Shown piece after piece: positions 10,587-21,930 of a stretch of DNA of 64,000 nt (within the stretch, counting starts at the first letter, position 1; the number at the start of each line of letters is the position of its first letter). The DNA is taken from contig CM041292.1 of assembly GCA_023052935.1 (NCBI GenBank), positions 31,755,454 to 31,819,453 of the forward strand, written 5' to 3'. The translations under genes and the position numbers were made by a program. The notes below the pieces were generated by a model. It did not search any database and was not told where the DNA came from. It saw only the letters and a list, made by a program, of their open reading frames with translations. This DNA comes from Piezodorus guildinii (Eukaryota; Arthropoda; Insecta; Hemiptera; Pentatomidae).

Positions 10587-13500
10587 CACACACACATAGC
10601 ATTTAATAAATAGATTAACTTAATGTCAATAAATATTATAAAAGTACAACATATACATAGCCATAAGAAAAAATGAAAACTTTAATATTCAATTAATTAA
10701 CAAAAATAAATAAAAATATTGAGATTTTATGTAAAATAATGTAATAAATAACCTTGTATTGACTTGGCTTCTGTAGAGTACGGGTGAAAATTGCTTAAAG
10801 TACAAATATCTCTCATGGTTTGGGATTCTTTATAGCAGATTTGATATCGCAAGTTACACTTCTTTTGTTTTTGTGCAATATATGAAACATACTCAGTAAC
10901 TTTGGTGGCTAGTGGTTAAAGTAGGGTTCATTTTTCCAGGATTATTAATCTTTAAACATGGATAATAATAATGATAAATTATTTATATAGGGACAGGCTC
11001 CTTTAAAATAATATTCTTAAGAGTCTAACAGAAATGAAAAATTGATTATATCAATATGTTCTAAACACGGAAGATCTCATTTAATTATTAAGGTTGATGA
11101 GGGGCTGAATAAATCTTCCATTAATACTGATAATTTATTTCTTTACGTTTCGGGATATTCTCCCATCTTCAGAAGTCTACAAAAAAAATTTTTTTTATTT
11201 TATCTAATAATAATTGCTATGTTGAGACTGATAAGGATCACCTAATTAAATATAATGAACTGTATAAAATTAATAATAGAGTTGAAAATAGAACAAAAAC
11301 TGATATTCCTAACAATATAATAAATTTATTATCTTTAGGGGGAAATTTTAATTTTGAATTTTACAACAATGATAAAGATATTGTTAAAGTCATAACTGAT
11401 TTAGAGTCTATGTATAACAACTTAAATACTTCTGAAAATCATATAAATGCTTTAAGAAACAGAATATGCACGCTTATTAATAATTATGTAGAGAAAAAAA
11501 ACACCAATAATAATAAACATAATAAAATCATTAAAAAAAACACAATCTTAAAATCACAAATTATAAAAGATTTAAAATATTTTAAAATATTTATGGAAAA
11601 AAATAAAGATATCATCGTAATTAAATCAGATAAAACTAAAAAATTAGTATTTATTTACAAAAATGAGTATAATGACAAAATGTTAATAGAACTTAATGAT
11701 AAAAATACCTATAGGAAATTAAGAAATGACCCATTTAAAGATCTGGTAAATAAAATAAATTTATATGTTACTAAATTATTTAAAAATGGCTATATAGACA
11801 AAATAACTAAAAAATAAACTACAAGTTACTGATTTTTGTATCCCTAGAATACATGGCCTAATTAAAACCCACAAAGATAAACAAAATCTCAGACCTATCA
11901 TCAATAATATTGATGGTCCTACAGAGGCTTTATCAAAATTTTTAAACCCATCTTTAAATTCTTTAAATAATGATAATAATTACGATATCAAAAATTCATT
12001 GGCACTGAAAAAGATACTTAACAACATACAAATACCTGATGAGAATACCGAAATCATCAGTCTAGACGTTAAATCACTATTCACAAACATTCCAATAGAC
12101 GATATCCTTAAATTAATTGACGAAAACTGGCACAAAATAATAGATTATACAACAATTAAAGATAAAAAAATGTTTATAGAAGGTTTAAATTTATGCCTTA
12201 AATATAATTTTTTCAAATACAATGGAGAAATTTACAAACAATTATTTGGACTACCAATGGGTGGAGCCATGTCAGTTAATCTCAGTGGTATTTATTTAAA
12301 TGACCTAATTAATAAAAATCTAATAAAATCAGATGTAAGACCAATGTTGTTGAAAAAATACATAGACGATATGTTAATAATAATAGACAAAAACCAACAA
12401 AATAACCTCCTTGAAACCTTTAACAATCACCATAGAAGAATGATATTTACCATTGAAAAAACCTAATAACAATACAATTAGATTTTTAGATATGGATATA
12501 ATTCTTAAAAACAAAATAATTAAAACAAGATGGACTAAAAAAGATATAACTAGTAATGTGCTACTAAATTACCATTCTAATCACCCATATATACAGAAAA
12601 TAAATGTTATTAAAAACTTCATTAGAAAAGCAATAGCGCTTACAGATACGGAATACATAAAAGAAATAAAAACCACCACTTATAAAATACTTTTAGAAAA
12701 TTTCTACCCAAGAAAATTAATAAATAATATCTGGTATTTTGAGGTTAAATATAAATCTCCTGATAAGAACCCTGACAATAGTATTGGTAACAAAATACAG
12801 CAAACAGTTAGAATAATTAAAGATATTGGTAAAATGAGTGAGAAAAATAATAAACAGAAAACCATTACAGATTTTTATAGAAGCGCTACAGATGAAAAAA
12901 CAACAGATGTTAATAATCAAAATATTAAAGATGCTGAAATAAATATGAGCTTAAACATCAAACAATTTTTCAAAATGCAATATATACCACATCTTACTAG
13001 TGAAATAAATAAAACATTATTAGCTTATGATTTACCCAACATCAAATTAGGCCTTTATAACCATAATAAATTACAAAAATTCCTCACTAGTACAAAAGAC
13101 CCTATAAGTAATGAAGAAAAATTAAATGTTGTATACAAAATAAATTGTCTAGACTGTGAAAAATGTTACATAGGAGAAACTTCCAAAAAAGTTAGTACTA
13201 GAACAAAACAGCACAAAAGTAATTGTAACAACAGTAAAAATATAAATACAACTGCTTTATCACAACATAGCATACAATTGAAACATAAGTTTGATTTCAA
13301 TAGACCACAAATTTTGGAAATAGTCAAAAATAAACATAATAGAAAAACCATAGAGGCTATATATATCAATAAAAATATAGATAAAACCGTGAATTTTAAA
13401 ACTGACTCAAGACATTTAAGTTACCACTATTCCGATTTAATTAATAAATTAAAAATATAATATAAATAATTAATAATAAATTTTAAAGAATTTCACAATA

Positions 13501-16500
13501 TGAAATAATAATAACTATATACAAGTTAAAAATTGGTCTAATCCTTAATCCAGTTGAGGACAAAGATCTGAGCAATACTCTTGCTCAGATCTGAAGTGTT
13601 TAGAATTTGACTTCATTTTTATTTATTTTTACCTGGTTGAAGGTGGTACTAGTAAAATGTTGGATTACAGAATTTATAACGAGGTAATTTTTATAATATT
13701 TATTTATTTATTTAATTAAGTACTGTGCAACATTATCAAATTTTGCTTTCATTGCCTCCATATGATTTTAAAATTTGTTAATTAATAGTTTTAAAATATT
13801 GTTATCAATTGACTCCTAATTTAAAAATTGTTTAAACCATTCACTTCATTATAGTGATCTTTAATGTGATGGTAAATTGCTTTAAAAAAAATTTTTTTTG
13901 TAGACTTCTGAAGATGGGAGAATATCCCGAAACGTAAAGAAATAAATTATCAGTATTAATGGAAGATTTATTCAGCCCCTCATCAACCTTAATAATTAGA
14001 AAAATTGATTGTTCTAATATACCCCAATGTGAGTGATACTGAAAAAAATAAAATAATAAAATAAACTTAAGGAGATTACTTCTAATAATAATTTACAATA
14101 AATAAAATTATACAAAATAAAAATTTAATAATAACAAGATATGTATATGTATACAGTTTTGAAAAAAAAAAAAAATCCACGTTTGAGATTTTTTATAAAA
14201 TAATATATAATTAAAACTAACATCCTGACCTATAAAGTATGGTTTACTGTCTAAAATATTGAAATTCCAAATAGTATTTTTGTTAAATCTGTGGTATACA
14301 ACACAGAATACGAATAAAAATAAATGGAATATAATAGACATTTCTATTTTTTGTATTTGCTGATATTGGTTGATATTAGGAAATATAATTAGGGAATTGA
14401 ACTCATAGGAAGTAACTGAATAGAGGGAATTCAAATCTTGAGAGGGTTTGAGAGTCATGGATATAAGAATAAACATAGTTCCATAGGGATGAGGATAGGT
14501 TTAAAAAAGATCTATCCAAAACTATGGGATGGGGTGTCATATAAAGGCCTGAAGGTTGTGAGCAGGTGTTGCTGGAAGGGACAAAGGAATTAAATTAATC
14601 TGAGCAGTATAATGGACAGCAGGATTGGATAACCTGGCAGAGGAAGGATACCAAGAAGTATATACAATGATAAAGAGGGTATAGCCACTTTGTTTCGGAA
14701 ATATGAATTGAACAAAGCAGATATATTTTTACTTTTGCCTCAAAATCCTCATGAAGATAACATATATGAATAATGAATAATACACAAAGAGAACTGTACA
14801 TTTTTTTTTTCATAATGGTTTCTTTGATGATGAGTATTAAAAATAAAAGCAGAAGGTTATTACATCAGGATATAGTATTTACTATGGTCTGTGCCTTCCA
14901 ATCACAAGTTCAGAATATATTTTCAGTAAATTACCATCATCAGTAAATATAAAGTAATTTATTTTAAATTCTGCTATTTCTAATAATAAAATAAGGAAAA
15001 AAATGTCTACATCTTGTTTTTATCATTCAGGAGGTTATTCTTCAGACTTAACAGTTTGGAAGTATCATAAATGCTACAGAACTGTTTAAAGTTGCATATA
15101 AATCTAAATAATGTTAAACTTGTCTTGGGTTGTGGGCTATAAGCATTAATCTTCAAGACCATTAACTAGCTCCCAGAAGGAATTTATGATTTTCATTAAT
15201 TTTGATTAGAGTTCATCCATCTCTCTTCAGGATGAGAAAGTTCACGGATTGCTGGCAATAAAAAACCTGCTTTATTTTCTTTTCTGGGTTCCTGTACTAT
15301 GACTAATGATCTTTAAAAAAACATGTTTACTAATAACTAACTATTTATTAACTGAAAAATAATAATTTTTCAAATATATTTAAAAATTTCAACTTAATTT
15401 TGTAAATAATTGCTTTTTATTATAATTAAATACAGTACCTATACAATAAATTTATGAAACTTCACTGCACTAATTTTTTATTTCAATTTTCTCAGTGACT
15501 TGGATTTATATATTTTAAAAGACCTCATAATATTTACATAATTTTTATCTTAGCATATAATTTTCATTAAAAACAATCTCAGAACGAAGAATATAGCAAA
15601 TCTTTTCTCACTTTTTTCAGGTATCAAACATATGTTAGGAAAAAGCGCCAAGTAAGTTCATCAATTTCTCTTTGCCCGACAAATGCTCAATTTGTGACAC
15701 CTAAGGCAGCAGTTAACAATCAAGGAAACTGGATGTATATTGTCAATCAAGACTCCAATCCAAAGTACAGCCAGCTTGTCTTGGCTGAAACATGCAGGTA
15801 AAAACAATTTATGATTAAAACTCCTAAAATCAAAGATATTAATTTTTTTAATTAGAGGAAAGAAATTTTTAAAATTTAGGGAATGACTAAAGGTATTCTT
15901 GGTTATATTAGTTTTGTTGATTCCTGATTCTACTGAATGAATAATAATAAACTAATACAAACTTGGTAGTAGTCATAGCATTAAAAGTAACAAGATTTCT
16001 TAATAGAGTTAAAAGTAATTCCTCCCCACATATCCATAAATTAATTTATTCTCTATCCAGTAAAATTATGCCCTAATTCATTTGATTTTAGGAAGTAATT
16101 TAGTATCAGATACAATTTAGCAAGTCAATTTTTTTTTATTTCTATAGGAAACTATGTTCAACCGATAAGTAAATATTCCTATACATGTCTGCATTATATA
16201 TTATTCTTATATATTAAGTTTATATAACTAAATCAAGCAAACAATCCATTGGAGCTGGTAGACAAAAAATTAGCTATTAAAATCAAAGAAGGTTAAAATC
16301 ATTGTAGGTCAAAGTGAAAAATCAAACAATGTTAAAAAAAAAAAAGTTGATTTTGTTTTAAAATTGTAAAAATACTGTTAAGAATAAAGTAAGTAAAATC
16401 AATTCTAGACTTTAATGTGATTAGAAAAAAATATAATAAAGTTCAATAACGAATTAATGAAAGAGTATTCTTAGATTGCTGTAAAATATTCCGGAATGGA

Positions 16501-17429
16501 TATAGTACCTCCATAATAAGTTAAATGAACATCTCAATTCATTTATTCAAACAGATTATGTTTTAATAAATTAGGAGAAGCAGTTTTTCTGTTTAATATT
16601 CATTGATTTGTTTATATTAAAACTAAATTTTTAATTATCTCTGATATTACACACAATTATAATAAATACTATTATATTACTTCATATTATTAGATAATGA
16701 TTTTATTAAAATTGTTTCTTCTTCTGTGTATTTAGATATAATGCATCAACTCAGTTGTTTTTTTATAATTTTGTAATGATGAATTATGTGCTCACTTAAG
16801 GCTGAGCTACTTGGTAAGAGAAGAGATAGGTGAAAATTCGTGAAAGCGAGTGCTTAAGAGAATACACAAAAGTATTGGTAGAGGGAAAGGCATAATTAAA
16901 AAAAAAAAAATTATAATAACACTAAATATTACTTTTAAAAAATATAACAAAAATAAATGATAAAGTTATATCAAAACAAACAAATTGTAATATACACATT
17001 AAAAACTTCATTTTAAGAAATTAAACATTTTTTTTTTAATATAAAATATGATTATTTTATATTTATTATAAAATGTTGAAAGTATATGAGAGTCTATGAT
17101 AATTGGCTATCAGCGACGTCATACCAAACCTTCACACATTTTTTTATGTTTTACTTTCCCCTACTCTTGCCATTTTCTATTTGTTTATGAAAATAAATTA
17201 ATAAATAAATATTAATCTTTTTATTCTTTTTTGGTCTAGAACCAGCCAGTGCAATGGTATTTGTTCGTTACCGAATGGCTACACTTCAAGATGTGAACAA
17301 CAGTTTGTTCAGAAGAGACTTGTGGCATTATCTGGAGATGGAAAAAACCTCTATACTGACAAGTTTTGGTTACCTCACTGTTGCCTGTGCCAAATAACCC
17401 CATCTGACAGATTTAAAAAACATAAATAA
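8417..17429 (+). CDS. spz: Spaetzle-family secreted cystine-knot ligand (5' exons not seen)
   Basis: Five exons join in one frame: 8417-8503, 9546-9660, 10368-10498, 15621-15797 and 17240-17429 (TAA at 17427). All acceptors end in AG and all donors start with GT. Intron phases are 2, 0, 2 and 2, and the first exon is entered in phase 2, so more 5' coding sequence must exist. The pro-region includes WEYDYNTLFINEDREQYRPR. A furin-type RKKR precedes QVSSSISLCPTN, the start of the mature domain. The knot blocks follow: CNGICSLPNGYTSRCEQQF, VQKRLVAL, LYTDKFWLPHCCLCQI. Eight cysteines are visible in the mature part. Spaetzle proteins are secreted, proteolytically activated dimers that bind Toll receptors in immunity and development. 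The LPNGYTSRCEQ and FW.PHCC pattern suggests a Spaetzle 3/4/5-type paralogue, but the number cannot be fixed here. The introns are loaded with transposons. Confidence 0.9.
8968..9500 (+). mobile_element. Internally deleted mariner-type element in Spaetzle intron 1
   Basis: Left end TTGGGTTGTAAAATAAG and inverted right end (TTGGATTATGAAATAAG) match at about 24 of 30 positions and are flanked by TA at 8966-8967 and 9501-9502. Inside, broken frames give a mariner N-terminal block (around AGNFDLEEAKRQSS and VDDDQFQKLSE). The catalytic domain is missing. The right end lies only 45 bases before the next exon. Confidence 0.75.
9546..9660 (+). CDS. spz: Spaetzle-like gene, pro-region exon b
   Basis: The acceptor tract CTCTCTTATAG precedes it and GTAAAG follows. 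It reads PVYGPPAYHHKRPIFSVAHF and on to NTLIFNQ. Enters in phase 2 and leaves in phase 0. Pro- and Gln-rich, as in Spaetzle pro-domains. Confidence 0.8.
9840..10240 (+). repeat. Repeat A, 3' part, in Spaetzle intron 2
   Basis: Contains the TTTGGAAAGCTAAAGATTTT block and ends in a weakened form of the terminal GGAAGTAAGTGAAGG block. Confidence 0.6.
10368..10498 (+). CDS. spz: Spaetzle-like gene, pro-region exon c
   Basis: Acceptor TTTTCAG, donor AG|GTAGAC. It reads SHPGYPDRRYPLGQPGLHFL and on to NEPWWRR. Enters in phase 0 and leaves in phase 2. A long (TA)n tract begins about 10 bases past the donor. Confidence 0.85.
10508..10597. repeat. (TA)n then (CA)n microsatellite beside a splice donor
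   Basis: About 70 bases of TA alternation pass into a short CA run. It starts at intron position 10. Confidence 0.95.
11082..11197 (-). repeat. Penelope left inverted arm
   Basis: Reverse complement of 13883-13998 without a visible mismatch. Its hammerhead-like core lies at 11146-11172 on the minus strand. Confidence 0.9.
11200..13460 (+). pseudogene. Penelope-like RT / GIY-YIG polyprotein, two frameshifts
   Basis: Frame 1 (to 11817) carries the basic N-terminal region and IVIKSDKTKKLVFIYKNEY. A one-base shift in an A-run near 11808 moves reading to the frame with PRIHGLIKTHKDKQNLRPII. RT motif A is IISLDVKSLFTNIP, motif B is QLFGLPMGGAMSVNLSG and motif C is KKYIDDMLII (YIDD). A second shift in an A-run near 12455 leads to the long last frame, to 13460. 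That frame has RFLDMDI and the endonuclease block VYKINCLDCEKCYIGETSKK, followed by the conserved Arg and Glu (TIEAIYI). The two A-run indels mean it is not translatable as one protein; a single short assembly error could account for each. Confidence 0.85.
13564..13592. repeat. 12-bp perfect hairpin in Penelope 3' region
   Basis: AGATCTGAGCAA, 5-base loop TACTC, then TTGCTCAGATCT. It lies between the stop codon and the right arm. It is not followed by a U-run, so a terminator role is not suggested. Confidence 0.85.
13883..13998 (+). repeat. Penelope right inverted arm with hammerhead-like core
   Basis: The core at 13908-13934 reads CTGAAGA, then TGGG, a 7-base loop, CCCG and AAAC. This fits CUGANGA, stem II and GAAA of a hammerhead. 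Confidence 0.8.
14010..15620. other. Rest of Spaetzle intron 3
   Basis: AT-rich. No exon with matching phase was found. A less AT-rich stretch at about 14390-14800 has no recognisable content. Confidence 0.5.
15621..15797 (+). CDS. spz: Spaetzle-like gene, cleavage site and first half of the cystine knot
   Basis: Acceptor CTTTTTTCAG, donor AG|GTAAAA. It begins RYQTYVRKKRQVSSS, where RKKR is the likely proprotein-convertase site, continues with CPTNAQFVTPKAAVNNQGNW, and ends at LVLAETCR. Phase 2 on both sides. Confidence 0.92.
15798..17239. other. Spaetzle intron 4
   Basis: AT-rich. Positions about 16440-16545 carry a degraded end of TIR family 2 (GGATATAGTACCT and ATCTCAATT blocks). Nothing else was recognised. 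Confidence 0.5.
17240..17429 (+). CDS. spz: Spaetzle-like gene, terminal exon with the cystine-knot core
   Basis: The acceptor TTGGTCTAG gives an Arg codon across the junction. The exon reads TSQCNGICSLPNGYTSRCEQ and on to the HCCLCQI signature, followed by a short basic tail and TAA. This is the most diagnostic part of the family. Confidence 0.95.
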
Positions 17430-18477
17430 CTTCAGAACAATATATATGATTAATTCACTTAATTTAAATTATTTCATAAATAATGAGGCATTGTAAATAA
17501 ATTTAACTTAAGGCTGTTTAAGAGGAACAGTCAAAATTAATTTTAAAATTTAGGATAGTAAATTTTATAAGTGTATAAACAACTGTTAATCTCAATGAAA
17601 GTGTTCAGTTTATGTACGTAGTTAAATTTTTTTAAATAATCAGAAATATTTAAAAACTTTATACACAATTTATTTTTGAGTAGTACATGTATTTAAGTAT
17701 ATTGAAAAGTGATTCTGCTTCAATGAAACACCTCAAAACATTATTTTACCCTCCTAAATGTATATATGCATGATAAAAAACCCTTTTAGTAATTTGTTTA
17801 GGGTTGAAATGCTTCTTTACAAGTTGAAAAAAAAAAAAGAATTAAAAAAGTGAATATTTAAATGTTTATATTATATCATTCAATTAAGGTTCATAGCATT
17901 TTTAATTAAGAAATTTAAAAAACTACTTCAGAAACTTGTAATAAAAATCAGTGTCTAAAATATTAACACTGATCATTCTTAATGTGAAGATGTAAATTAA
18001 TTTGTAAAAATCTTATATCTTCAAAAAATGCATGAAGGTTTGAACTAAAAAAATAACTGTAAATCAGTAAAAGATTAAAGCATTTTTTTAACAATACAAA
18101 AAACAAAAAAAAACAAAGAAAAGAACCAAGATATATACTTTATAGTAACAAAAGCATAACAATAATTTAAAAAAAATTAAATCTACCAGAAGGGATGGCA
18201 TTGATATTCATATGAGTTTGCAGAACTGAATATTGATTTTTAGATGAGCTCTGTATAAAGTAATATACTTTATCCATGGTGTAAATAAAACTTAGATTAC
18301 TTGTAAATAAATTTTTTAGGTTATTTTTAAGTATAAAATAAATATAATGAAAAACATTTCTAGTAAATTTGTTATTGCATCTGAAAACCAAAGCTTGTAA
18401 TAAATAAAACAAAAGTCTTAAAGATGTAGTTGTTTTTATTTCTTTTCTTAAAATTATTCTATGCCCCTCCTTTTAAT
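17430..18477. other. Spaetzle 3' flank
   Basis: Very AT-rich, with several AATAAA-like sites, so the transcript end cannot be fixed. No further gene was seen. Confidence 0.5.
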
Positions 18478-18726
18478 TTGAACTTTTACTTACCTATATA
18501 TGAAATGTATAGTAAGGGAAAGTATTGGTTTTGTGAAAATGTTCGAATCCGAGTTTTCACTAGAAATACACCCTGAGTCCAAAGGACCATGCCCACAAAA
18601 AGATCTGTGTGTGTGGTAAGTCTATCATGAAAACAAAAAGTTGTATGAAACAGAAATTTCATATTTAAGACAGCTACAGGCCCCAGATGTTACAGAAACG
18701 TTTTTTATCAAAATCTGCTAACTCAT
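18478..18726 (+). repeat. Repeat A, 5' part
   Basis: Starts with TTACTTACCTATATATGAA and includes the (GT)n position of the family (TCTGTGTGTGTGG). It stops where mariner coding sequence begins, so the mariner fragment and repeat A were joined by deletion or insertion. Confidence 0.65.
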
Positions 18727-18965
18727 GGGAAACTCTAGATCATCCTTCATACAGCCCTGATCTGGCGCGCAGCAACTACCATACGTTCCTGCACTTGAAG
18801 AAACACCTGGACGGTCGACGTCTTCAAGACGATAACAAAGTCAAAACATTTGTGATGCAGTGGCTAACAAGTCAGGCGGCAGAAATTTTTGAGGAGGGTA
18901 TTCAAAAACTGGTGCCCCGTTATGACAAGTGCCTCAAAATTCATGGAAATTATGTAGAAAAGTAG
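18727..18965 (+). pseudogene. mariner transposase C-terminal fragment
   Basis: An open frame reads LDHPSYSPDLARSNYHTFLH, then LTSQAAEIFEEGIQKLVPRY and ends NYVEK. The PPYSPDLAP-type block holds the third catalytic Asp (SPDL) of mariner transposases. The first two Asp residues are missing, so this is a 3' remnant of a different mariner lineage from those at 32 kb and 45 kb. Confidence 0.85.
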
Positions 18966-19084
18966 ATTAAGGTATGGGCTTTCATGTAAAAATAAAATTA
19001 TTGCGATATCTTTGCACGTCTTTTTTAAATTCCAAAACGGTACTTACTTAAAAAACATGCCTTGTATTAAAAAAAAACTTCTCT

Positions 19085-20990
19085 TCTTCTTTCCCAAGCT
19101 CCTTAGTGCCTTTCAGCGTGGAGCACCAGCCTCAGTCCATCGCTTCCACTCATCCCTTTGAATGGCCATATTTTTCATTTGGGTAACTGATTTGCCTCTC
19201 TTTCTTCCGAGTCCCTCCAGGTACTGCATATACGTAGTTCTGGGTCTGCCAACCATTCTCTTTCCTATTGGTTTGGCTTCCATGAACCATTTCACTCTTC
19301 TGTCTTCTGGGAGTCTGCACACGTGCCCGAACCAGCGTAATTGGCGTTCTTCTATTGTCTCCTTCAGTGCCACCACTTTCAATTCTTCCCTGATGACTTC
19401 GTTTCTAACGCAGTCCCTTCTTGTTTTTCCAACTATCCTTCGCAGGAATCTCATTTCTGAGGCCGTCATTCTATTTATAACTTGCTTTGGGCCTGTCCAG
19501 TGCTCTGCTCCATACAGCAGGATAGGAAGGAAAATTGTTTTATAAAGGACTAATTTGGTGGCATTAGTTATTTCTTTTGTTCCTATAATATGGCTGATTT
19601 GGTAGTATGCGAGGTTGGCCTTTCTAATCCGGCTATTTACTTCATGTTCTATTCTTCCATCATTGCTTACGGTTGTGCCCAAATACTCGTATGTGTTTAC
19701 AGTTTCGAGCAATTCACCATTGCAGGTCACATTCACGTTTGCTTCGTCTCGCCCTACTTTCATGATTTTGCTTTTCTGAGCATTTATAGCCATACCCTTT
19801 CTATATAGTTCTTCTCTCCACTCATTAACTGCTTGTTGTAGGTTCTCCTGTGAATTTGCTACTAGAACTATATCATCAGCGAAAATCATGGCTTGGGCTG
19901 ATACAGGCATCAAGTTTCTATACCCAATCAGGGTTCGTGTAGTCCTTCTCTTACACATTTTTAATATTTCGTCCATGAAGGTTATAAATAGCAAAGGACT
20001 AAGGCTGTCCCCCTGTTTGACCCCAACATGAAAATAGAAAGGCTGGGATTCTTTTCCATTTAGGCGTATTACTCCTTTTGGACTCTGATAAATGGACTGC
20101 ATAGCTGCAATAAGGTTTGAGGGGATATTTTTATACTGCAAAGCTGCCCATACTTCATCCCTTGGCACTGAATCGAATGCAGCTTTGAGGTCTATAAAGG
20201 CCAAATAAATATCCTTCCCTACTTCCCATGTCTTTTCAATTATCATTTTGAGGGAGAATATATGGTCTTGTGGTCTTGTGTTTGTCTACCGGGTCTGAAC
20301 GCTGCCTGTTCCTCTTCCAGATCTTCCTCTATAAGTTTCCTCAACCTTTGTTCTAAAATTCTGGTATATATTTTATACACAACCGGTGAGAGACATATAG
20401 GCCGATAGTTTTCACATTGGGTTTGAGATCCTTTTTTATGGATAGGTACAATAATATTGTACTCCCAATCTCGAGGTATCTTCTTCTCATCCCATATCTT
20501 TTGAAACAGCACTTGGAGTGTCTTTGTTATTTCTTCGCCTCCATACTTTATAAATTCAGGCACTATGTTGTCTCTTCCTGAGGCTTTACCCAGTTTTAAT
20601 CTCTGTATTGCCAGTTCCACCTCCTCTTCACTGATACAGTCATCCATATCCTCCACATCTCTTTGTCTTACTCTTCCTTGGTCACCATTAGGAGCAGATC
20701 TTTCAGCAAATTTTTCCTGATAGTGTTTTCTCCATTCCTCCAGTATCTCCTCGTCTCTAGTTACTATCAATCCATCCTTATTTTTAATGCTTCTGACTGG
20801 CTTTCCCTTTCTACCCCTTAGCGCTTTAACAGTGTTCCAGAACTTTCTGGTATTGTCCTTGTAGTTGTTTTGCACAGACCTTCCGAACTCTTCCCACGCC
20901 TTCTTTTTTGCTTGTTTGATCACCAATTTCACACGGTTTCTTTTTTCAACATATAAATGCCATGCTTGTGGATCTTTTGAGCGCAGGGTC
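19085..20990 (-). pseudogene. RTE-like LINE reverse transcriptase (3' part)
   Basis: The frame opens near the junction at 20990 (DPQAWHLYVEKRNRVKLVIK), passes NYRPICLSPVVYKIYTRILE and breaks at about 20243-20270. After the break it gives FIDLKAAFDSVPRDEVW (motif A), GVKQGDSLSPLLF (motif B) and MIFADDIVLVANS (motif C). The C-terminal blocks are LYGAEHWTGP, EMRFLRRIVGKTRRDCVRNE and LRWFGHVCRLPEDR. The break is caused by an exact 8-bp tandem duplication (GGTCTTGT twice on the + strand). This is the RT type that accompanies the so-called craniofacial-development-protein-2-like endonuclease in insects. The 3' end lies just before an A-rich stretch at about 19075. Confidence 0.9.
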
Positions 20991-21615
20991 TAGACTTGTG
21001 TGTTAGTCTGGAGGGGATTAACAATCCCCGGGTCCCGAGTTCAGTACTTAACACACAACCTCACCACAACAGTACTCTACACACATATACTAACATTAGG
21101 CCACTAACAGTACATACCCCAGGGCTACCTTCCCTGGGAAGACTCAATAGTCATTGAGTATAAAATGACTCCAATTGTCCCGAGGTAACGGGGCCTCCAG
21201 TACTGGGCTAATCACTCGTCTGGAGTACCAACGATTCAAAGTAAAACACCAAGCCTCGGAAATGGATGGATTTCACGGAATAGACCTGGCATGAATAAGG
21301 ATATACGACTGGCCACATGGAATATTGGGACACTGAGAGGGAAAGAAGTGGAATTGATTGAGGAGATGGAAAAATACAATATAGATCTCCTAGGAATAAG
21401 TGAAGTAAAGAAGAAGGGAAGTGGTTTGAAAGACCTGAACAAACAATACAAACTGATATACTCAGGGGTAAGTATGGATAGAAGAGCAAATGAGGGAGTC
21501 GGAATTGTATTGAGCGACCAAATATTTAAAAAACTTGAACAGTGGAAAGCAGTAAAAAAAAACAGACATGATTAAATCTAAGAATGAAACTGACATACTC
21601 ACTGTTAGATTAACA
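20991..21615 (+). pseudogene. Inverted 5' part of the same LINE: 5' UTR and endonuclease N-terminus
   Basis: On the + strand a ~300-base leader is followed by an ATG at 21291 and RLATWNIGTLRGKEVELIEE, then IDLLGISEVKKKG and GVGIVLSD. These are the first blocks of an apurinic-type LINE endonuclease with its catalytic Asn and Glu. The frame breaks near 21555 and homology ends by about 21615. It lies head-to-head with the RT at 20990, with the 5' end next to the junction, the layout twin priming produces. The remainder of the endonuclease is missing. Confidence 0.85.
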
Positions 21616-21654
21616 GCAACTTGTAGCTCTACAACTCATGGAAAGTCTTGGGCT

Positions 21655-21930
21655 CAGCACATATAGAGATTCGTACTGTTTCTAGGCCAACGGTCGTGAA
21701 ATGAGGTGATTAGGCCTCGATCATCCTCAGCCGCCAAGTTTTGCCCCCATTTGGGTACCCACTTTGAAGAGGTTGAGTCTACCTCAGGAGGGTCTCCATA
21801 CTCTAGGGTCGCACGTCTCTCTGGCCAAATTAACAGAATAAATAATATTTTACCATAGCCAGGATTCAAACCCAAAACCCGGAGAACTGTAGAATAGTGC
21901 TCTATCCAATAGATCACGCTGCTCCCCCCA
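21655..21930 (-). mobile_element. tRNA-derived SINE (family 3)
   Basis: On the minus strand the head reads GTGATCTATTGGATAGAGCA, similar to a tRNA A box, then GGGTTTGAATCCTGG, close to the B-box consensus, at tRNA spacing. A body of about 200 bases follows (CTGGCTATGG and GGGTACCCAAATGGGGGC blocks). It is the only copy in the window. Confidence 0.7.

Larger units (their letters stand above)
11082..13998 (+). mobile_element. Penelope-like retroelement with inverted terminal arms, in Spaetzle intron 3
   Basis: A ~2.9-kb element flanked by two identical 116-bp arms in inverted orientation (11082-11197 and 13883-13998). Between them lie a Penelope-type reverse transcriptase and a C-terminal GIY-YIG endonuclease. 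Each arm has a hammerhead-like core (CTGAAGA, TGGG/CCCG stem, GAAAC). Penelope-like elements are known for exactly this RT plus GIY-YIG pairing and for hammerhead motifs in their terminal repeats. The arms are perfect while the coding part has frameshifts. It is sense with the host gene. Confidence 0.9.

Noticed and set aside
13564..13592. Hairpin considered as a transcription terminator
   Set aside because: Eukaryotic context and no U-run; only a structural hairpin can be claimed.
19162..19808. Open frames on the + strand opposite the RTE RT
   Set aside because: They are antisense shadows of the minus-strand RT, whose motifs are unmistakable.
21208..21489. Minus-strand open frames opposite the endonuclease start
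   Set aside because: The + strand carries the conserved endonuclease blocks; the minus frames have no domain.
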